Program-made: the position numbers and the translations under genes
Assembly: GCA_023614405.1 (NCBI GenBank)
Contig: CM042693.1
Span: 158,798,731 to 158,862,730 of the forward strand
Direction of reading: 5' to 3'
DNA from: Avena insularis
Lineage: Eukaryota; Streptophyta; Magnoliopsida; Poales; Poaceae
Length of the DNA stretch: 64,000 nt
Part shown: positions 22,751-34,515 of the stretch, one piece after another
Layout of the letters: every line of letters starts with the position of its first letter
Numbering within the stretch: the first letter of the stretch is position 1
Notes under the pieces: generated by a model
The model's database searches: none
The model's input: only the letters and a program-made list of their open reading frames with translations
Told to the model about the DNA's origin: nothing

Positions 22751-23966
22751 GGTGCTAGAAAATAGCTTAAATGTGAGGTAAAGACTAAAGCAAGCAAACA
22801 TGCAATAGATTTAGATGCAAACGGTGTTTCAATGTTTAGAAACAAGGCCTAGGGATCATACTTTCACTAGTGAACACTCTCTCATATAAATATCCTCTCT
22901 TCATGATACTACTCTTAACTACTCTCCGGTTGGACACTCTAATCCATGGTAGGGCCATAACAGCACACCTCAAAGTCCGCCTTCCCCAATCTGGATAGCC
23001 TCACACTGTCACCTTGAGTGCTAGATGGTTCCAACAAACACCACAATTTCATAGAGACATGCAACTCCAAATATAACTCATAACAAATATTCAATCTATC
23101 CAAAATTCCACACACGGTATGCCCGCTGTCACTTTCACACACGTGGGGAAAATCATAGATCTATTAAAGCACAAAGAGTATTTATGTAGACTCAAGCCTA
23201 AGTGCCACCATAGTGCGCACGCTGTCACTTTCACACACATGGGGATAGTAGAGATCTAATGAAGCACTTGAATAGCAAGGTAGATCTACTTGATTACAAA
23301 GCTCATGACCACGACAAGATCATGCATAGAGAGAGAGATGAACACATAGCTACCGGTAGAGCCCTTAGCCTCCAAGGAGAATTACTCCCTCCTCATCATG
23401 GGAATCAGCAACGGTGATGGAGATGGTGGTGGAGATCGATGGAGATGGCTCGGGGGGAGGGGCCATTACCCGTCCTGCCAAGGTGCCAGAACAGAGACTT
23501 TCTATCCCTCGAATCTCCCCTTCGACGACGGCGGCGCTGTGGAGGTTTTTGTGGATTTCGGCCAGATGATTTAGAGTCTTGGGTCGGAGGCTTCTTATAG
23601 GCGAAGGAGGCAAGGTCGGTGGAGGTCCAGGGGGCCCACACCCCCTGTGGGCGCCTCCAGGGCTTGCCCGCGCCTAGGGGGTGCGGCCACCCTGTGGCCC
23701 CCCTCCGGCTCTGCTTCGTGGTTCCGTGTTGCTCCAGGAAAAATAATAACTTTGGCTTTTGTCCCGTCCAATTCCATGAATATTGATTTTCTGCCTTTCT
23801 GGAACCAAAAACAGAAGAAAACATGCAACTGGCACTATGGCATCTTGTCAATAGGTTAATTCCAGAAAGTGTATAAAAATACCTCAAAGTGTAGACAAAA
23901 CATAATACAAATGATACAAAACAAGCATGGAGCATCAAAAATTATAGATACGTTTCTGACGTATCA
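22751..23966 (-). repeat. 5' LTR of the Sabrina-like element, outer part
   Basis: Continues the LTR interrupted at 8164 and matches 2896-4066, ending GACGTATCA. It includes a ~38-base GC-rich block (about 23658-23700) absent from the other LTR. Confidence 0.92.
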
Positions 23967-23971
23967 AGCAT
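23967..23971. repeat. Target-site duplication AGCAT (right)
   Basis: Exact copy of 2629-2633. Confidence 0.93.
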
Positions 23972-25030
23972 CATATTAAAACCCCTTTATTTGGTTCTTC
24001 TTACATATGCTTTGTATTATTATTAATTGTATTTTTCTCTTGATATATTGTAGTTGGTTCTTGATATATTGCTTGATGCCCAAGTTGAGTTGGGGGCATA
24101 TCTTTTCAAACTCCACCACCTTTCTTTGGTTCTATCTATAACTCCACCATCTTAATCACATATGCGCCAGTGCTTTCCATTTGGTATTTAAATCTAGCTC
24201 ATATGTGTTGGGATGGATCCACTTCTATTTCTACATGCCCCATATATGATACATGTTTTTTTCACAATATTAATATGTGGAGCCACATGGCCACCTTTGC
24301 ATCCTATGTGGGTAGAATGCATTCTCTATCTTCCATATGGCTTATATTTGAATATGTGAGCATGTTTGAGTATATATGAGGCTATATGATCATCTAGTGG
24401 CACACACACACTATCATTGACCATTTATATTCAATTATGATTGTATTTAATTTATTCCATGTGGAGAAGCAAGATTTTCTAATTTAATTTTAGCCTTTAC
24501 TCAAATTTGAATGCATGTATAGAATATATGACTATATGTAAGTATAATTGTTTTCACAATGATAAATGTGTCATTTAATACCTATGCATGGGCAATGCAA
24601 GCTTTCCATCATTCTCACCATTTTCCTCTCTTTGGTTTCTCTTTTGTTCTTGTAAGGCTTGCAATATTTTGAAGGTAGGGAAGTTTGATCAACTAAAACT
24701 AAGCAATAAAAGAGGCCACCTACATAACCCCAACTATGTTTTCCTTCATGAGTTTTAGGTTCTTCTTGTTCTTTTTGAGAAGTTTTATTCTTTTAGCTTG
24801 TTTAAATTAAACAAAAACCGATGAAAAGAAATAAAAGAAACCATTTTGATCTATCTATCTATTTATCTAACTAAACCCTAATATACCCTACCCCTCCTTG
24901 TGTTTTGATTGCACACCAAACCACCATGCCACACCTCCTCTACCCTCCCATGCGTGTGCACACACCCCACACATAGCCTCCACCGTGCCAACCTCCATGC
25001 CCTCTTCTTACCCCTTGGGCAAGAACAAGA

Positions 25031-25060
25031 AGAGAGAGAGAGAGAGAGAAAGAGAGAGGG
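25031..25060. repeat. (GA)n microsatellite
   Basis: A nearly pure GA dinucleotide run with one AAA interruption, within LTR C. Confidence 0.9.
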
Positions 25061-26673
25061 AAAAGAAAAACATAGATACCCCTTTTACCTCTGAACTTTT
25101 GCAAAAAGTGGAACAAGACCATGTGACCCAACCCTCCTTATCTACCCTAGAACCACCCCATGTCCCAGGTCAAGATTCCACGCCCAGGGCAGTGCCCATC
25201 CTTCCCTCTCCTCTCCAAGTTTGGACATGCCCATCTCCTGGCCCTCCTCCAAAACACTAGCTTCAAACTTAATCCAAACTGGCGTGTAAGGGTTGTGCCA
25301 GGAGCAGCTAGGCATCAGGGACCGTGGTCTGCTTCCTCTTTGATGACCTGTACCAAAAGCCCTGCCAAAGATCATTGGAGTTGACTCCGAAGACGCAATG
25401 AACACTAGTTCCAGGAGCTCCCAGGACCGCAACCACGACGCTGATCCTCGTGCCCTTAAGCTCTTTGGACTTCACTGTTAGGTCGCCGATCCCTACAACA
25501 AGATCCCTAGCCCCTGCGTCGCCCCTTGCCCGCGCGGTCGCTGGCCGTGGCAGCGGCACTCGCTAGAACTCGTAGAAACAGCAAGCCATGCCTGCAGAAC
25601 CCCGTGAACCAGCTTTGTTCAGCAAGGAATCCCGGCAGATGCAGCCACTCTCCAGGGAAACATGCTGAAGGAAAGTTGTAGCCTGAGCCACCCTCTACCT
25701 TTTTCATTTTTGTGGCATGGACAAATTCCCAATGGAATCATCGCCATGAGGTTGCCAGATCCGCTGCCACCGAGCCAATGCGTCGATAATTTCCGCAGTT
25801 TACCGTGCAACTTTTTACACTTCGGTCCCTAAACCCCTGCAGCCTCAACCCATGGTCCTAGTTTTACCACGTGCCATGCCACCACTGATTCGCGCGCTCG
25901 GTGGCCCCTCCTTGCTCGCTATCCCACACGTCAGTGACGGTGAGTAGATCTGACCCGAGTGAGAAAAACCCTAGGCCTTTTTCTGAATTCAAAATAATTC
26001 CAGAATATGAAAATATCTCAAATAATTTGTATCTTTCAAATGGTTTTGAATTTGAGTAAACACTTAATAAGAAATATAAATAATTTTTTAATGTTAATTC
26101 AAATATGATTTCAAATTCAGAGTTGACTCTAACTAGTCAAACCTATGACTTTGACCCTGATTTGAATTGATTTGCATTTAATATTGTTTAAATTCATATA
26201 TTCAAATAATAAAAACGATATATGTTTTTTAATTAGAAAAATTCCAGGAATATGAATATGGTATTTAAAATAAATTCTCGGAATTTTAAATTTTTTGAAT
26301 TATTAAATACCACCAATATGCCAATTTCTTAATAAAATCATAACTATTCTTCTGTAATTCCGAATTGGACAAATAATATGTCTAAATTGATCAGCACGAT
26401 GAGCCCTTTCTAACTATTCGTTCCATGATATCGATTGAAGCATAAATCATATAAATATTAAGAAGGCAACAAGGTTTATGGGAGCAAAGACTAAATAATT
26501 AATAAAAATACTTTATTCTTATTCCTACACCTCACCCTTGCCATGCTATGTTATACCATGTAATTGTTCATTATTACATGATGGCATACTTTGTTTGTGT
26601 TGTTGCATATGTTTCCTATGATTGCACACTTTATTTGTTATGGTCCTTGTGTGTTTGGTTTTTATCCGGATAG

Positions 26674-26760
26674 ACGTTGAGCAAGGGACTTATCCGGAGA
26701 CTCAAGAGTATTACCTGGATCCCTCTTATTCTTCAACTGAGCTACCAGACAAGAAATTCC
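26674..26760 (+). other. Acidic exon-like segment 2 in LTR C
   Basis: After a TAG acceptor-like border the phase-1 frame contains DVEQGTYPETQEYYLDP, comparable in place and composition to segment 2 of A and B. The right border reads GACAAG|AAATTC, so no GC or GT donor remains. Confidence 0.4.
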
Positions 26761-28779
26761 CCATGCTTGCACTACATATAGTACCTATTGAATCCATATT
26801 ATTCTTGCATCATAAACCATGTTATGAATTAAATTGCAATCTCAAGTACTGCATATCCTTTACTTTTAAATCCCACCGAATCTTGTATCCTCAATCCTAT
26901 CAGCCATTACTATAGGAGTTGTGTGAGCCATGCGAGTCGTAGAACTACATGTGTAGGGTTTGTTAGTGTCTTTGAATAACGAGATACATAAATATTTGAA
27001 TTTCAGTAGTAATGGGATAACTAAAGAAAGAGACACCGTAGGACCCGAGTACTTGATTCTTGGGCCTTGACTATCACACTATCCGTCTGTGGGACCATGA
27101 ATCCCCTTAGCCTGAGCTTGAGTCACATCTTAATTCTTAGGGCCACAATTAGTTTGGGGCTTTATTAATATCCTATACTTATGCCATGCTACTGCTTTAT
27201 TTACTACTGTTGCTTGTGGAGATCCTCTACTACTGTACTATTTAAGAACCCCGTGCCACGTTTTCTCTATATCGACAATCCTAGTCACACTTTCGGGTTC
27301 CTAGTTTTTTACAGTCGTTGCCTCACACCCTGGGTCCGTCGCGGAGCCGACCGACATCATAACGGGTAGCTTAGTGGGGGTGGACCCCAGAAATCTTTTT
27401 TGAATATTGTGAATACTTTTTTCGTGATACCTCGTTGCTTTTTTATTTGGTTATTTTCGGGGTTGATCGTGCTTGCGTTACTATTTGTGCATCCCTGCAG
27501 GGTAAATCTTTCTAAAAGCCATGTCCGCGGTTATGGATGTAACATCCCAAAAATACTAAACTTAAATTATCAAACTCTAATCATCAAAATTAGGGTTAAC
27601 AAAAACTTTTCTAAATAAAATTATGAAAGCATGCATATCTGTATGCATTTGATTTGAAATTCTTTTGAACCACCTTGTTTGTGTGTTTCTTTGCTTGTAA
27701 AATGTTTCTTAGGTGAAATAAACATCATCTAAACATTTCCCAAACTTTTCTCAAAGACAAATGAATCAAAACAAACCAAATAAAGGAATGGTCATTTTGG
27801 CCAATTTAACTCCCATGCTTACTTTGGTTGTCTCAAACTTTCAGAACCTGACAGAAACTTTTCTGGATCTTTGCATCCCTTGATTGTACACATAACAAAG
27901 TATCAAGGCCCACTTTGTGATCATCCAGAAACTTTCAAATGCATAGTTTAAATGACAATTCAAAATTGAATCTTTATCATATGGGAAGATCCCACTTTTT
28001 CAAAAACCACTCAAACAAGCTCAACTTTCAAAACCCAAGCATCTGCAGACTCACCAGTACCAATCTAGCACACCCGCTAAAATCTTTTCAAAATTCAAAA
28101 CTTGAATTCATGCGGCCATTTCATCAAACACTTGGAAGACACAAATCAAACAAAATCAAAACACTATAGTGTGCAGTGTTTTGAGCCTAACTGGTTCCCT
28201 ATCTAGCTCACAACCATCTAGCAAGATTAACCAAGAACTAGCACCACTGTGAGCTTGCCATATATCATCCATGGTGAACAGCCGAGTGCATCCTTGCCAC
28301 CCCAGTGTAGACAGCAAGCTAGGAAGGAAACTAGCCGTGCCAACCTTGTCTAGGAGATCACCCATGCCTCACCGCCCCCTCTCGACCAGCCCTGCCTCGA
28401 AGACACCGACCAGAGCACCCAGGAACGCCGCGCCCGTGCCTCTGCCAACCATGCCGAGCATACGCCAGAGCGCCACCCTCGATCGAAGCCCACAGACCGC
28501 GCGCCTCCCTCGCCGCGTGCATACACGATCGCCACCGACCCAGGAGACCGCCAGACATCCCTGTCGCCGCCATGCTCACAGCCACCGCCGCCGTCAAGAC
28601 GCCGCCAGCAGAGCGTCGCATGTTCCAGACCAACCCGCACCGCCCCATGTCTCGCCACCGTATCGTTGAGCATCGCCAGGGAACACCGCACCGTCCCCTA
28701 CCTTTGCCCATGCCAATAGCCATCTGTACCATCGCCCCCGACGAGCTCATCATGCGCCCCGTCGGTCCCCTTGCTCGAC

Positions 28780-28787
28780 TATAAATA
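28780..28787 (+). promoter_or_regulatory. TATA box in the 5' LTR of B
   Basis: TATAAATA in the context CGACTATAAATAGAGG, a near-ideal plant TATA box. Transcription would start near 28810-28820 in a CA/CT-rich leader. The segment from there to 29026 would be the first exon. Confidence 0.7.
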
Positions 28788-28811
28788 GAGGCCACCCCCA
28801 GCCGAATTGAG

Positions 28812-29026
28812 CACACCATTCTACTCCCCTCTCATCACTGATCGTGCCACACCGTTCCCGGAGCAAGGCGAGCAGCGCATCACCGGAATTTCACCGGAGC
28901 CTGCCGCCTCTGGAGAAGAAGGGAGCCAGCGATTGGAGCCGCCCCAGGAGGAGCCACATGTACCAGGAGATTCGCCGTCGTTGACTTCGTCGTTCGCCCA
29001 CCTCGCCGACCCTCGCCTACACACCG
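28812..29026 (+). other. Exon-like segment 1 (leader) in the LTR of B
   Basis: Runs from the likely start site to the donor ACACCG|GTGAGC. The phase-1 frame that joins to segment 2 is open across the whole segment but has no ATG. The only ATG (about 28958) is in another frame that closes after eight codons. The left end is an estimate from the TATA box. Confidence 0.4.
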
Positions 29027-29940
29027 GTGAGCCCCCAGCAACCCCCACTGACCGCGCTAGGTTTCTGTCTCGCCGGCGTTGCCCAACGTCGACGATGACT
29101 CCCAGCCGTTGGATTAGAACCAGATCGAACGTCCCACATCTCCCCATACCGCTTCGCACCCCCCTGTCTCACTGACGAGTGGGGACAACCACTTAAACAG
29201 CCCATGGAAGCGCTACGCTTAGCAGGCCGGCCCGTTAACTTTCCCCGCGCAGCCCAGTTATTTGAATTAAACTTTTTCCATTTTATTTCAAACTCACTTC
29301 TGTACCCAGTTTCAAAAATCAACCTAGATTGATTCAGTACACCAAATTGAATGAAACCAATTTTGTTAGAAAGGTCTGAGAATGCTGAATCCAAGCCCGT
29401 TGGATTCAAGTCATTTGGATCTATAGATCACCCATGGTAAAAATAACAAGGCAGAAGCTTTTCTGCATTCAAACATTTTTCAAATTTAAACCATAATAGA
29501 TTTTGAGTTGATTCCAACTCTCAAAAATCACATTTAACCATACCTTTCAGAATATATAAAAATATATGGGTTTACTTGCAGAAATAATGTTCAAGTAATA
29601 AAATAATGCCCCATAGGCATTTCTAGTCACTTTATATAATTAAAATAAAAGGGTAAAACCTTATTAAATTGTGACACCACTTTAAATCACATTCCCATGG
29701 ACTACAATATGTGGTGATGACATGTGTCAACATGATCCCATGTTTGGTTTGGAGAATATTAAATCTTAAGTAGTTTTTTCAATGAGTAGAAATTACTTTT
29801 CTAAAAATAAAAGGAATTAAACCAAGCTTTAATCTTGTAAGGTTAGTGATGATGCTAGATCATCTATAGGATCCTTTTGTGTGATGATTGCAAGTAATTA
29901 AGTATTGTTTGGTGATTGTGTACATCGTATTTATTTATAG
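29027..29940 (+). other. Intron-like segment 1 in the LTR of B
   Basis: Donor ACACCG|GTGAGC, acceptor TTTATTTATAG|AAG, 914 bp, AT-rich in its second half. An alternative acceptor seven bases downstream (GCTAG) would break the phase shared with A and C. Confidence 0.5.
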
Positions 29941-30027
29941 AAGCTAGTACCGACCAAGGATACGAGGAGGAAGGAGGATTCTACGAAGAAGAAGTCGTGG
30001 AGAACTTCAACCACTGCTCTGCTCAAG
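29941..30027 (+). other. Acidic exon-like segment 2 in the LTR of B
   Basis: 87 bases, phase 1 in and out, containing STDQGYEEEGGFYEEE. The right border is GCTCAAG|GCAAGC, a GC-AG-type donor. The following intron-like part (30028-31282, 1255 bp) ends CATGGCCAG. Confidence 0.5.
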
Positions 30028-31282
30028 GCAAGCTATTAACCTTGCAAGATAACACTTGCAATTTAGCAAGCTTATACTGATATTGTGCAAGCCAATACTT
30101 GCAAGACTTACTAATCAAGTTGATCTATGCAAGCCAATACTTGATTGTTACCATGTCAACTATGTGCCTTAAAGCATATATTATCATAACCACTTGATAA
30201 ACCAATCCTAGTTTTATTTGCAAGTTTATTACTTTATTTGTTTATCAAAGCTCTTACGTAGAGTTTACTGGAATAAATGCTAGATACTAGAAGGATACTT
30301 GAAGGTTGCATAAAGAGCATAAAATTTGGCCTAAGCTAGATAATCTTGATGTCATCTTAAGGCATGAGATTAAACTTAGTTGAAACTCCACTATTACCAC
30401 CCCTCATTAGTGCTTACCCCCACCTGTAGATGCTAGTGCTAAGCATAAAACTTGATCAACTTTAGATGGGAATAATTGGTGGAAAAATAGTTATGAAAAC
30501 CTTGGAATGATGGATCATTCTATTGAAATGTTTTGGACATGTGTTATCCGAACACCTGATGATTTTGGTGATAAAAATGTTGCGGCAGGAGCCTTAGACC
30601 TTTATAAAACTGATGGTTGTCTGGATGCGATACCATTCCAATTTTATCGTACAACCATAATACCCGAAGATTGGGTAGGGCTTGACTGGAAACTTATATA
30701 CCTTAGTATTAGTTCCCTCACGGCCAAGGTCTGAGCTGAGGCTACCTTGTGAAGATTGCCCACCTGTGCAGTACCCCAGATGAAAGTTGGTCATGGTTGG
30801 GAGGCCAAACTCACAGGAGAGGTGCTTATACTAGGGCGTGTAATTGAAAGGTTAGGATTTATTATCCACATACTTAGTATGGTGAATAAAGGATTTGTTC
30901 CTGACGGATGTATCGAATGTTGTGGTGAAAGTGTACAATCTCTGCAGAGTGTCAAACTATTCGAATAGGCGTCATGATTATGGACAGTTGGAGTGGCCAT
31001 ACTGTTCCCCCGTCAGACTTTTCAAAATGACTTGTGAAATGAATTGAGACTTTGACTTGACCACAACAGGGTTGTGATATGAAATACAAGTTCCCACTTA
31101 GGTGTTATAAACCTTCAACTAGCATTCGTTGCTTCTAAACTTAGTAGAGATAAATCTAGCTTTTGCAAAATAACCCTAGAGCCTAGTGTCCTATTATCAA
31201 AAACCCCTTACACTTGTTAGTATTAGTTTGCGAGTACTTAAAGAGTACTCATGGGTTTGTCCCTGGCTATTCCCATGGCCAG

Positions 31283-31334
31283 ACTATGAAGAGGAGTACC
31301 TGGAGGATGGACCCAGGAAGGTTACGACAACTAG
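31283..31334 (+). other. Acidic exon-like segment 3 in the LTR of B
   Basis: The phase-1 frame begins DYEEEYLEDGP. A one-base shift then moves the conserved ending QEGYDN-TAG (stop at 31332-31334) into another frame. That ending matches the EGY...N-stop of the 3' LTR of A. Confidence 0.45.
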
Positions 31335-31599
31335 GATCATCTCGCATCGTCAGCATTGCCTGTGAACCCGAAGATGGAGCTTCGCCTATGCTACTGTTAC
31401 TATTACGTATTCCGTTGCTTGATGTTGTATTAAGAACTGGATCATGAGATCCCTATTTGTGTAAGAACTTATGTACGGTTTGTAATGGATGATGTACTAT
31501 GGTATCCAATTCTGTTATGTCTCGCAAAAATGGTAATCCTGGGATTGCGATGTATGGCATAACAGGCATCTGAGATTAAAAATCCGGGTGTTGACAAGT

Positions 31600-31612
31600 T
31601 GGTATCAGAGCC
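31600..31612 (+). other. Primer binding site of element B
   Basis: TGGTATCAGAGCC, three bases after the LTR end. The initiator tRNA-Met type. Confidence 0.95.
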
Positions 31613-31824
31613 ATCCTGACCATAGGAGACCCTAGTTAGACTGGACGTTGAATCAAAAACTTAGTTTCAAAACCAAAGAAAACAAATATTTACAAAAACT
31701 TATTCCCATTCGTATCCCTTTTATTCTTTCATGAAAATTCATGTTCCTCAAAAACCCTTGCAAATACATAAAATTTTGACACACTTAATCACTCTACTAA
31801 CTTACTCATCCTATATTCTTATAG

Positions 31825-32619
31825 ATGGACGTGAAGTAGAGCAAGTTTTACCAATTGGGGAATGGAGGAGACCTTATCTTTGAGAGGGATTTGGACCAGC
31901 TTTCGGAACTTCTGGAGCGTCCGCACCTCGAGTTCTTTGGAGCTCAGCTCAATGATCAAGGAGGAGAAGATCTGCAGTGGCTAATTGTTGCAAGTCTCCG
32001 AGGAAAGATTGAACCTCCCACTACGGAAGGAATTCAGTTTACCTTAAGAGAAAACAACTGGCTCGATGGACTTGCCAGGGCCATGCAGGAAGCTCTTGCC
32101 CGTCTGTGTGGGCAGAGTATCAACCAGATCAAGGGTACTCGCTTTGAGGTTTGCCCAAGGCGTGATGCTAATGGACAACCACTGGAAGCCCCATACCACC
32201 CCGAGCTAAAGACTCAATTGGACCACCTTAGCTTCATGATGTACGATCGTCAGCAGGAGTTGGAAAACTGCCGTGACTACTCCAACCACAAGTCTGCCAT
32301 CATCAAGACGAAGGACCAAACCATCGCCATGCTAGCAAAGGATCGCAAGTCTCGCCGCCATCAGCTCGAAAAGAAGGAGCGCAACATTGCCCGTCTTCGC
32401 CACCGCATCTCATCTTTGGAGGAGACCATCCACGAGAGAGACATGCAGTTGGAGGAAAGAGAGAATGCCAGAGAGGATCTTCGTGGAGACCCCTACTCCT
32501 ATCTCAGCGATGACGATGATTTCCTGGAGGATCAAGCTATGGACTTCTTCACCGATGAAGATGATTCCGCCTTCATCGATGATGATGAGGACGATGAAGC
32601 CACCGATTCCAAGGAGTAG
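31825..32619 (+). pseudogene. ORF0-like coiled-coil protein upstream of gag (element B)
   Basis: A frame of 264 codons from ATG 31825 with one early stop (TAG 31837-31839, codon 5); from Met 31855 it is open to 32619. If that Met were used, the product would be 254 residues and nearly whole. It shares with the element A ORF an N-terminal domain (LQWLIVASLRGKI, MQEALARLCG, LEAPYHPELKTQ), a central coiled coil (about residues 120-215, rich in Arg, Lys, Glu and Gln) and an extremely acidic tail (Asp/Glu runs about 32500-32610). The two proteins diverge strongly in the coil but keep this three-part plan, which argues for selection before insertion. Function unknown. Confidence 0.65.
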
Positions 32620-32862
32620 TAGCACTTGAGCACTAGAGTAGTGAGTAGTATTCGGGCCCCCTGTATCGTAGTTTCCAGAATGGTTCTTAAAACCATCTGT
32701 TTTTCTTTATTGTGGTGTGTGTTGTATCGGGTGCTATGAATGGATGAATGAATGAATGAAAAGCAAGTTACTAGAAAAATCTGAGTCAAACTTTAATTTT
32801 TTTTCAAAGACCCAAAACTTTAGAAATTTCCCTATTTTCTCATGATCTATCTCAATCTTCAG

Positions 32863-33961
32863 ATGCCACGTGGAGGAAGTGGTTCATCCCCGGACCCGAT
32901 GTTGTAGATTCTGCAAATGTTGACTTCTGACCCTTGTTGAAAAAGAGCGTCAAGCCAACCTAGCCACACTGCAACAGATAGCCCAGCTTGCCCACAACAA
33001 CCAAGGCCACGGAAATCAGGACAACCATGGATCTAAGCTCAAGAATTTATAGAATACCAACACACCTGTTTTCACTAAGTCAGAAGAACCCCTAGACGCC
33101 GATGATTGGCTGCAAACCATGGAAAATAACCTAAAAGTCGCCAGAGTGGAAACCAACGAGAAAGTTCTGTTCGCCACCCACTATCTAGCCGGAGATGCCA
33201 GGGCATGGTGGAACAGTGTTCGCGCAATGACCGGAGGCCAGATGATGACCTGGGAGGAATTTAAGGTCAAGTTTAGCAGAACCCATGTGCCACCGGGTTT
33301 AATCAAAAGGATGAGAGACGAGTTCAGAGAACTGAAGCAAGGAAGGATGACCGTAGTGGAATACCGTGAAAAATTCTTGTCATTAGCTAGGTATGCCCCG
33401 GATGAGATCGACACCGAAGCCAAGACGAAAGAAAGATTCCTGAATGGTCTGCATGATGAGATGCAGACAGTGTTAGTCAATATCCCATTTGCTGATATCG
33501 AAGCCCTTGTTGACTCTGCTATCCAGATGGAAGGAAAGATCAACCAAGCCAATGAGAACCGCAAGCGTCGCATGATGCATCAACCAGGAACCCATCAGAC
33601 CCCAAAGTATCGCCCCAACCCATCTCCAGGATTTGCCCCAAGAACCAACAGACCCCTGATGAACCGTCCGACCTATCCCAACCGTGGAAACCCTAGGCCC
33701 GGAGGAAATCACAACAACCCCGGCAACGCTAGCAATTTCAATCGTGCCCCACCCAAGTCCAACAACAAAAAAGCTACCACCAACACCAACACTGCCCCTA
33801 GGACTGGAAGCAATGTTGTGCCTGTAGCAGCCAAGGACAAGTCGCAAGTGACTTGTTATGACTGTGGAAATAAAGGCCACTATTCCAACGAGTGCCCCAA
33901 CAAGAAGAATGCTACAGCCCCCAATGCCAATGTCCCGGCTCAGCAGCAGCGTCGTGTTTAG
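32863..33961 (+). pseudogene. gag: gag of element B
   Basis: Starts at ATG 32863 (MPRGGSGSS). The first 70 codons are damaged by a TAG near 32905 and a frame change near 32935. From about 33058 a frame is open to 33961. It covers the gag domain (DADDWLQTMENNL, YLAGDARAWW, WEEFKVKFSRTHVP, EYREKFLSLARYAPDE), a Pro/Asn-rich basic linker and a CCHC knuckle, CYDCGNKGHYSNEC (33854-33895). The TAG at 33959-33961 separates it from pol; in relatives the frame continues, so this stop or the nearby frame change is probably secondary. Confidence 0.87.
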
Positions 33962-34515
33962 CCAGGGAGAAGATTTGCCCCAGGGAATTCACTCAACCGC
34001 AACAGCCGTATTTTTCTCATGCATGCTGAAGAAGCTCAAGAAGCGTCAGACGTCGTGTTGGGTATGTTTTCGGTTAATTCAGTACTTGCAAGAGTGTTGT
34101 TTGATTCTGGTGCATCGCATTCATTTGTCACCGAAGAATTTGCATGCACTAGTAAAATTCAACCAACCAAACTGAAGCATGTTATGATTGTTCAAATTCC
34201 TGGATCAACCACCAAGGCTAGGAAAATTTGCAAAGCCGTCCCTATCCGAATCCATGGCATAGATTTTTATGCAAATCTGATAGTACTCGGAACTAAAGGA
34301 TTGGAAGTAGTACTACGAATGGATTGGATGTCCAAACATCAAGGATTGATTGACTGTGCCAAGAAAGCCATAACCATGACCAGTACAGCCGGAATATCAG
34401 TCGAGCATATATCTGAAACCTTACCTCGCCAATTCAAATGCAACAAGAGTATAGCCCAACCTACCATTGACCAAGTCCGGATAGTGCATGAATACCCGAT
34501 GTATTTCCAGATGTT
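33962..34515 (+). pseudogene. pol of element B: aspartic protease region
   Basis: A frame of 181 codons from Met 34019 (AEEAQEASDVVLG). Active-site DSGASHSF is at 34103-34126, ILGMDWM is present as VLRMDWMSKHQGLIDC at about 34312-34360, and the linker to the polymerase reads VHEYP. The frame is lost near 34500, where DVFPDELPGMPPD should be read, and resumes at 34516 in another frame, so a small indel lies at about 34495-34515. Confidence 0.87.

Larger units (their letters stand above)
2634..23966 (-). mobile_element. Sabrina-like gypsy LTR retrotransposon, split by a nested element
   Basis: The element lies on the minus strand. In its own orientation the LTRs begin TGATACGTC and end GACATCA, the 5' LTR is the right one (7905-8164 plus 22751-23966), and the primer site (7877-7894) matches the 3' end of tRNA-Asp. 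These landmarks fit the Triticeae Sabrina group, named from recall. The internal region (4067-7904) is only ~3.8 kb and has no gag, protease, reverse transcriptase or integrase that I can recognise, only an ORF of unknown function, so this is a non-autonomous type. The 5' LTR is interrupted by complete Tekay element A. Once A and one GTAAC copy are removed, the LTR reads continuously against its partner. TSD: AGCAT. Confidence 0.9.
23972..27537 (+). repeat. Old long LTR (LTR C), left part, target of element B
   Basis: No convincing gene. I read it as part of a long gypsy LTR because it repeats the architecture of the A and B LTRs: a C-rich segment (about 24940-25930), a GTGACG|GTGAGT border at 25940, an AT-rich stretch, then GGATAG|ACGTTGAGC at 26674 opening an acidic exon-like segment. 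The end (CCCTGCAGGG...GTCCGCGGTTATGGA) also looks like known Triticeae gypsy LTR sequence, from recall. Element B interrupts it at 27537, so its right part should lie beyond the window. The left limit is not clear. Confidence 0.5.
27538..31596 (+). repeat. 5' LTR of element B
   Basis: 4059 bp, TGTAACATCCC to GGGTGTTGACA. It starts with the same 11 bases as A and ends with the same GTTTGCGAGTACTT...CCCTGGCTAT...GGCCAG block ~330 bases before its end. It holds a strong TATA box and the exon-like segments. Confidence 0.93.

Noticed and set aside
28271..29175. Overlapping open frames on both strands that could look like a host gene
   Set aside because: They lie wholly inside the LTR of element B, in C-rich leader sequence; no domain or conserved motif is visible.
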